A stretch of 37,256 bases of DNA from Ferruginibacter sp. Lineage in GTDB: Bacteria > Bacteroidota > Bacteroidia > Chitinophagales > Chitinophagaceae. The stretch lies in contig JACMLJ010000066.1 in NCBI GenBank assembly GCA_014379625.1, positions 1-37,256 on the forward strand, given 5' to 3'. The position numbers and the translations under genes were made by a program. This document shows, in pieces, positions 33,238-37,256 of the stretch. Each line of letters begins with the position of its first letter. Within the stretch, counting starts at the first letter, position 1. The notes beneath the pieces were generated by a model. That model had not been told where the DNA came from. It ran no database searches and saw nothing but the letters and a program-made list of their open reading frames with translations.

Positions 33238-33342
33238 GTGGTGTAAATATTTTTTTACCAATTTGATAACTTCAAGGCAGATCAAATAGGCCACCATTAT
33301 TAAAATAGCACCGTTACTGAAGTTTGAGAATGAAAGTGGCAT
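33226..33342 (-). CDS. Predicted 38-residue single-pass membrane peptide
   Basis: An ATG-started frame of 38 codons with a clear membrane helix: MPLSFSNFSN, then GAILIMVAYLICLEVIKLV (11-29), then a basic tail KKYLHHSEK. The positive tail after the helix suggests N-out/C-in orientation. Its last 12 bases overlap the 3' end of hemW on the opposite strand. No TAnnTTTG element was found immediately upstream, so expression is uncertain. Composition and the tidy helix plus basic tail favour a real gene over chance; the function is unknown. Confidence 0.45.
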   Translation of the reverse strand: MPLSFSNFSNGAILIMVAYLICLEVIKLVKKYLHHSEK

Positions 33343-33503
33343 AATCCGGTTATATCACTAAAGGTAACAAAAATACAGTTGCGAATGGCGAATGGTAATT
33401 GCCAAAAGGCTGATTTATTTTTTGTAATTCCTACCGCATTATTTATCACCGGTTATTTATTGACTGTTCAGGATTTAACCGCTTATTCAATAGTTAAATC
33501 AGG

Positions 33504-34541
33504 TTATACCAATGTTTTTTCGATTTTATTAAAACCCTCCCCGGGGGAAACATTTTCCCACAAAATACGGTACACTGTTTCGGCGATGGGCATTTCTGCT
33601 TTTATGGTTTGATTGATAAGGTACATGCATTTGCTCGCATTATAACCTTCGGCTACCATCCTCATTTCAAGTTGTGCTGATTTAACAGAATACCCTTTTC
33701 CTATCATATTTCCGAAAGTACGGTTACGGCTATAGAGGGAATAACAGGTTACCAATAGATCGCCAAGGTAAACAGATGCAGCGTAGTTATTGGAACGATG
33801 ATCGTGGGTGGAAGGCATTGCATCCACATGTCCCACCTCTATATTTTTTATACCTGCTTTTTTTAAAAAACCCGCCATTTCGTCGGCGCTGTTGGCTATG
33901 AGCACACTTAAAAAGTTATCGCCATAGTCCAGTCCATGGGCCATTCCCGCCCCTACTGCATAAATATTTTTTAAAACGGCGGCAAACTGTACGCCATAGA
34001 TATCATCATTTTCTACGGTATTGAGATAATCTGTTTGAAAATACTTTGTAATCTCATGGGTAACCACTTCATCAATCCCAGAAAAGGTGAGGTAAGATAA
34101 TTTTTCCGCTGCTATTTCTTCAGCGTGGCAGGGTCCCAGCACAGCAAAATAATCTTCGAGCGGGAAATCAAATTCATTCTTTAAAAAATCATTCAATAAT
34201 AAATTTTTTTCTGGTAAAATTCCTTTTATAGCGCTGATAATTTTTTTTCCAGAAAATATATTTTTATCCAAAGCCATCAGGGTTTCAGTGGCATATGCCG
34301 AGGGAATCACAAGAATAATACAATCAGCATGACGGATAATTTCAACAGGATCGGTATTGAGCTTTAATTGTGCGGTATTGAAATACGCGGTACTTAAATA
34401 TTGAGGATTGTGGTGACGGGTCATGATCTGGTCAATGGATTTTTGACTTCTGTTCCACCAATAAATGGTCTGCCCGTTATCGGTTAATATTTTTGCCAAT
34501 GCTGTTCCCCAGCTTCCGCTGCCTAATATGCCAAAGGTCAT
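33504..34541 (-). CDS. gpsA: Glycerol-3-phosphate dehydrogenase [NAD(P)+]
   Basis: A 345-residue cytoplasmic enzyme reducing dihydroxyacetone phosphate to sn-glycerol 3-phosphate for phospholipid synthesis. Seen: the Rossmann loop GILGSGSWGTALA (4-16), IILVIPSAY (75-83), SAIKGILPE with Lys106, LGPCHAEEI (135-143), the catalytic Lys191 in AVLKNIYAVGAGMAHGLDYG, and SRNRTFGNMIGKG. Length fits. It lies 267 bases downstream of rnc on the same strand; in that spacer I see only a direct repeat of ATTGATAATT (34548-34557 and 34563-34572) near the start codon and no consensus promoter. Confidence 0.97.
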   Translation of the reverse strand: MTFGILGSGSWGTALAKILTDNGQTIYWWNRSQKSIDQIMTRHHNPQYLSTAYFNTAQLKLNTDPVEIIRHADCIILVIPSAYATETLMALDKNIFSGKKIISAIKGILPEKNLLLNDFLKNEFDFPLEDYFAVLGPCHAEEIAAEKLSYLTFSGIDEVVTHEITKYFQTDYLNTVENDDIYGVQFAAVLKNIYAVGAGMAHGLDYGDNFLSVLIANSADEMAGFLKKAGIKNIEVGHVDAMPSTHDHRSNNYAASVYLGDLLVTCYSLYSRNRTFGNMIGKGYSVKSAQLEMRMVAEGYNASKCMYLINQTIKAEMPIAETVYRILWENVSPGEGFNKIEKTLV

Positions 34542-34808
34542 ATGTGGATTGATAATTAACTAATTGATAATTCTCCTGTTTCAACGGATCTATGCGATCC
34601 TCGTGCGGCCAACCCACATCCGGAATCCCTGTTTCGGCCCAATACTGTTAATAAAAAAAATGTGCCAAAGCCTGCTAAAGATAAGCTGCTCTTGAAATAA
34701 TAAGGTAATTATTCAAAGTGGAGCGCTAAATAATTGATGGTGTACTAATATGATTTGACTACAGATTAAGATCCGCCTGGATCTGAAATCAAAATTGATA
34801 ACTACTGG

Positions 34809-35519
34809 CTATAGTCCTAATTTATCTACAGCTAACTGTGCAGCAATCTGGCTGGCATCTTTTTTATTGTATCCCTTTCCTTCAGCCACCAGTTGGCCAT
34901 CCACCGTGGCGCCAATGGTAAATAGGCGCCTGCCATTCTCAAATTTTTCGTTCAGGGTTTCAAATTCAAGTGCCTTACCATTCTTATTTGCCCAACCGTA
35001 TAATTTATTTTTGATGTTTATTTCAATCCCCTCAAGGTCGTCCATAAACATATGGGTGGATATGATGTATTTTTCCACCCATTTTTGGGTTTTATTGTAC
35101 CCTTTATCGAGGTAAACAGCGCCAATTAGTGCCTCCAGCGTATTACCAAAAATCTGGGATATTTTAAGAGAGCTATCATGTTTATTATAAATCGTGATTT
35201 TTTTAAGGCCCATTTTAATACCAATATCATTAAGCTGCTGCCGGTTAACCATTTTACTTCTCATCTCGGTTAAAAAGCCTTCTCCTTTATAAGGATATTT
35301 CATAAAAAGGTAATGCGCCACAATTGAACTAAGCACGGCATCCCCTAAAAATTCAAGTCGTTCGTTATTTTCATCAGCGCCTTCCCTTACGGAGCGGTGG
35401 CTCAATGCAGTCCTGTATAAACTAAGTTCCCCGGGGGTAAAGCCCAGCACATTATTGAGTTGTTTTTTAAACTCTTTCTTTTTTATATCCCCGTTTAAGA
35501 AGTCTTTGAGAAACTGCAA
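34809..35519 (-). CDS. rnc: Ribonuclease III
   Basis: A 236-residue double-stranded RNA endonuclease used in rRNA processing. The catalytic domain has the signature ERLEFLGDAVL (53-63) and a second metal-binding region FGNTLEALIGAVYLDKGY; the C-terminal dsRNA-binding domain (about 165-236) includes LYGWANKNGKALEFETL and KKDASQIAAQLAVDKL. No ATG exists at the N-terminus: the best start is TTG at 35517-35519 (QFLKDFLNGD follows), with a stop two codons before it in frame (only ATT intervenes as another possibility). Following fabF and acpP in the conserved acpP-fabF-rnc order, but with its own -7 element upstream. Confidence 0.96.
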   Translation of the reverse strand: MQFLKDFLNGDIKKKEFKKQLNNVLGFTPGELSLYRTALSHRSVREGADENNERLEFLGDAVLSSIVAHYLFMKYPYKGEGFLTEMRSKMVNRQQLNDIGIKMGLKKITIYNKHDSSLKISQIFGNTLEALIGAVYLDKGYNKTQKWVEKYIISTHMFMDDLEGIEINIKNKLYGWANKNGKALEFETLNEKFENGRRLFTIGATVDGQLVAEGKGYNKKDASQIAAQLAVDKLGL

Positions 35520-35812
35520 AATTTGTTAAAATATTTAACCAAAATTACTGCTATTTGATGCAATGAAAAAATTTAAGATAATGCACTGGTACACTAATCC
35601 ATGCCGGAGGCGGGACAATTTATGCCAATATGCCCGTAAAAATGCAGTGTACAAGAATTGGCAAATTTTTCAAATAAAGGGTGAGAATAACTGCCGTAAA
35701 TATATTTACACTTCAGCTTTGCACTATGCAAATTTTATTTAAGGCAATAGATTTCTTACACAGGAACGAAACTAATAAACAGCCCCTGCCGATCATTTTG
35801 GAAATCGATTAG
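35520..35812. other. Spacer between fabF and rnc
   Basis: No gene that I can support. It contains the rnc -7 element (35540-35547) and a 28-codon plus-strand frame from ATG 35726 that abuts the fabF stop; the latter has no recognisable features. No terminator stem is visible after fabF, so read-through into rnc is possible. Confidence 0.5.
35540..35547 (-). promoter_or_regulatory. -7 element of rnc promoter
   Basis: Minus-strand TAATTTTG matches TAnnTTTG and ends 20 bases before the TTG start of rnc. No TTTG -33 box at standard spacing. It supports rnc transcription independent of fabF. Confidence 0.38.
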
Positions 35813-37066
35813 TTAAGGTTTGTATTTTTTAACGATCACAGAAGCATTGTGCCCGCCAAAACCAAAGGTATTGCTGAGTGCCGCATTCACCGTACGATGC
35901 TGGGCTTTGCTGAAAGTAAAATTTAATTTTGGATCCAGTGCGGGATCATCGGTAAAGTGGTTGATAGTAGGAGGAATAATATCCCTCGTTACCGCCAGTA
36001 TGCAGGCCAGTAATTCGATGGCGCCTGCAGCTCCGAGGCTATGCCCGGTCATACTTTTGGTGGAGCTGATATTTAAATCGTAAGCATGGTTGCCAAAAAC
36101 ATTCAAAATAGCCTTTGTCTCTGCAATATCACCCAATGGGGTAGAAGTTCCATGCACATTAATATAATCAATATCGGCGGGTTGCATACCGGCATCTTTT
36201 AAGGCAGTACGCATTACATTTTGCGCACCTAATCCTTCGGGATGGGGAGCAGTAATATGATGCGCATCAGCAGTGGCGCCCCCCCCGGCAATCTCACAAT
36301 AAATTTTCGCATTCCTGGCAAGTGCATGTTCCAGGCTTTCTAATATGATAATACCGGCCCCTTCTCCTACAACAAAGCCATCGCGGTCTTTATCGAATGG
36401 GCGGCTGGCTGACTTTGGATCATCATTTCTTTCGCTTAAGGCTTTCATGGCATTAAAACCACCTACCCCTGCCGCACTTATAACGGCTTCGCTGCCACCG
36501 GATATAATGATATCCGCCCTGCCCAGTCGTATATTGTCGAAGGCATCAATTACGGCATTGGTAGAGGATGCGCAGGCGCTTACCACGGCATAGTTAGGTC
36601 CCCTGAATCCGTGACGAATAGAGATTTGCCCTGCGGCAATATCCAGGATCATTTTTGGAATAAAGAAGGGATTAAAACGCGGTGTACCATCACCGGAAGC
36701 GAAGTTGATCACTTCTTCCTGGAAGGTGATCAAACCGCCGATACCGCTTGCAAATATTACACCAACGCGGTCAACATCAACATTTTCCATGCTGATGCCT
36801 GCATCCTTAACAGCTTCATCACTGGCTATTAAGGCAAACTGGGTAAACCGGTCTATTTTACGGGCTTCTTTTCTGTCTAAGTAAAGGGTGGGGTCAAAAT
36901 CTTTAACCTCGCAGGCAAACCTGGTCTTAAATTTAGTGGCGTCAAATTGTTTAATAAAATCACACCCGTTTACGCCATCGGATAACCCCTGCCAGTATTC
37001 GGCAACAGTTTTTCCCAATGGAGTAAGGGCACCCAATCCGGTAACAACTACTCTCTTTAAATCCAT
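35813..37066 (-). CDS. fabF: 3-oxoacyl-ACP synthase II
   Basis: A 417-residue condensing enzyme that elongates acyl-ACP with malonyl-ACP in fatty acid synthesis. The catalytic triad is complete: Cys165 in VVSACASSTNA, His305 in VHGTSTPLGD and His342 in TGHSLGAAGA. The N-terminus MDLKRVVVTGLGALTPLG and the C-terminal NTFGFGGHNASVI are standard. Length is normal and the start is the only sensible ATG. It follows acpP by 34 bases and precedes rnc, the usual arrangement in this phylum, so acpP and fabF are almost certainly cotranscribed. Confidence 0.98.
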   Translation of the reverse strand: MDLKRVVVTGLGALTPLGKTVAEYWQGLSDGVNGCDFIKQFDATKFKTRFACEVKDFDPTLYLDRKEARKIDRFTQFALIASDEAVKDAGISMENVDVDRVGVIFASGIGGLITFQEEVINFASGDGTPRFNPFFIPKMILDIAAGQISIRHGFRGPNYAVVSACASSTNAVIDAFDNIRLGRADIIISGGSEAVISAAGVGGFNAMKALSERNDDPKSASRPFDKDRDGFVVGEGAGIIILESLEHALARNAKIYCEIAGGGATADAHHITAPHPEGLGAQNVMRTALKDAGMQPADIDYINVHGTSTPLGDIAETKAILNVFGNHAYDLNISSTKSMTGHSLGAAGAIELLACILAVTRDIIPPTINHFTDDPALDPKLNFTFSKAQHRTVNAALSNTFGFGGHNASVIVKKYKP

Positions 37067-37100
37067 AAAGTTTGCCTGCGATGATTAAAACAGATGATGA

Positions 37101-37256
37101 CTACTTAGCGTGTTCTTCAAGGTAAGTAACGGCCTGGCCAACAGTAGTGATGGTTTCGGCTTGTTCATCAGGAATAGAAATGTTGAATTCCTTTTCAAAT
37201 TCCATGATTAGTTCAACGGTGTCCAAGCTATCGGCACCTAAATCATTGGTGAAGGA
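37101..37256 (-). CDS. acpP: Acyl carrier protein (5' end beyond window)
   Basis: The last 51 residues of acyl carrier protein; the start lies beyond the right edge. The phosphopantetheine attachment site is [18 protein letters not shown], where the Ser of DSL carries the prosthetic group, followed by [18 protein letters not shown] and YLEEHAK. It carries growing acyl chains to FabF, encoded next on the same strand, and other fatty-acid enzymes. Confidence 0.97.
   Translation of the reverse strand, partial: SFTNDLGADSLDTVELIMEFEKEFNISIPDEQAETITTVGQAVTYLEEHAK

Noticed and set aside
33382..33395. Direct repeat GCGAATG-GCGAATG
   Set aside because: Only two 7-base copies, with no flanking structure or link to a gene.
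33379..33612. Plus-strand frame of about 78 codons before and across the gpsA 3' end
   Set aside because: Nearly half of it is antisense to the conserved end of gpsA, it has no promoter, and the start is a TTG or an ATG two codons later; it looks like a shadow frame.
34548..34572. Direct repeat of ATTGATAATT upstream of gpsA
   Set aside because: Two A/T-rich 10-base copies could be chance; no further evidence of regulatory role.
34713..34808. Open frame of 31 codons after the rnc stop codon
   Set aside because: The length is within what chance allows in A/T-rich DNA, and the peptide has no protein-like pattern.
35726..35812. 28-codon plus-strand frame abutting the fabF stop, with CAGCTTTG four bases before its ATG
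   Set aside because: The upstream element misses the first base of TAnnTTTG, there is no -33 box and the peptide has no recognisable features; too short to support.

Overview
This window looks like a chromosomal segment of a Bacteroidota bacterium, most likely close to the Chitinophagaceae. The evidence is a complete gldKLMN block and a separate gldB (gliding and type IX secretion), the DUF4271-hemD pair, the acpP-fabF-rnc order, start codons without Shine-Dalgarno sequences, and many upstream sites matching the Bacteroidota -7 element TAnnTTTG, a few with a TTTG -33 element 18-19 bases upstream. There are no rRNA or tRNA genes, intact insertion sequences, phage genes or CRISPR arrays that I can see. 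It reads as core chromosome, with one possible accessory gene (the AAA ATPase at 1836-3260).

Layout. 1-1686: 5' part of a MoxR ATPase gene, a YbjQ-family gene and a GNAT acetyltransferase. 1836-3363: an orphan ATPase/winged-helix/nuclease-like protein preceded by two long inverted repeats. 3545-7509: nadE, divergent gldB, and a membrane fatty-acid desaturase. 7622-10201: apaG, a YjdI-type ferredoxin-like gene, yciH (SUI1), nadC and a DUF4783 gene. 10328-15297: gpmI, a haem-binding-domain protein, an unknown membrane protein and a TonB-dependent receptor, ended by a clear terminator. 15419-18403: an ECF sigma factor, a large single-pass protein with a barrel-like C-terminus, and a lipoprotein with its own promoter. 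18541-20358: uvrC, followed by stacked terminators. 20613-25479 (minus): gldK, gldL, gldM, gldN. 25639-29777 (minus): a DUF255/YyaL thioredoxin-fold protein, hemD and DUF4271. 30236-33342: an Omp85-family protein divergent from hemW, and a 38-residue membrane peptide. 33504-37256 (minus): gpsA, rnc, fabF and the 3' part of acpP.

How the genes fit together. GldK/L/M/N form the trans-envelope core and motor of type IX secretion, and GldB is a lipoprotein needed for gliding in model species. nadC and nadE belong to NAD synthesis. acpP/fabF (chain elongation), gpsA (glycerol-3-phosphate for phospholipids) and the desaturase are lipid genes. hemD, hemW, the haem-binding-domain protein and the haem-receptor-like TonB protein touch haem synthesis, delivery or uptake. 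The ECF sigma factor with its membrane partner is probably a signalling pair.

Most unusual points: the paired inverted repeats in front of a DNA-binding-type ATPase; predicted leaderless or nearly leaderless transcripts for three genes; a sigma-factor partner combining an inner-membrane helix with a barrel-like domain; phased 10-base A/T repeats upstream of gldK; and a 38-residue membrane peptide gene. All function calls come from reading motifs by eye, without database searches.
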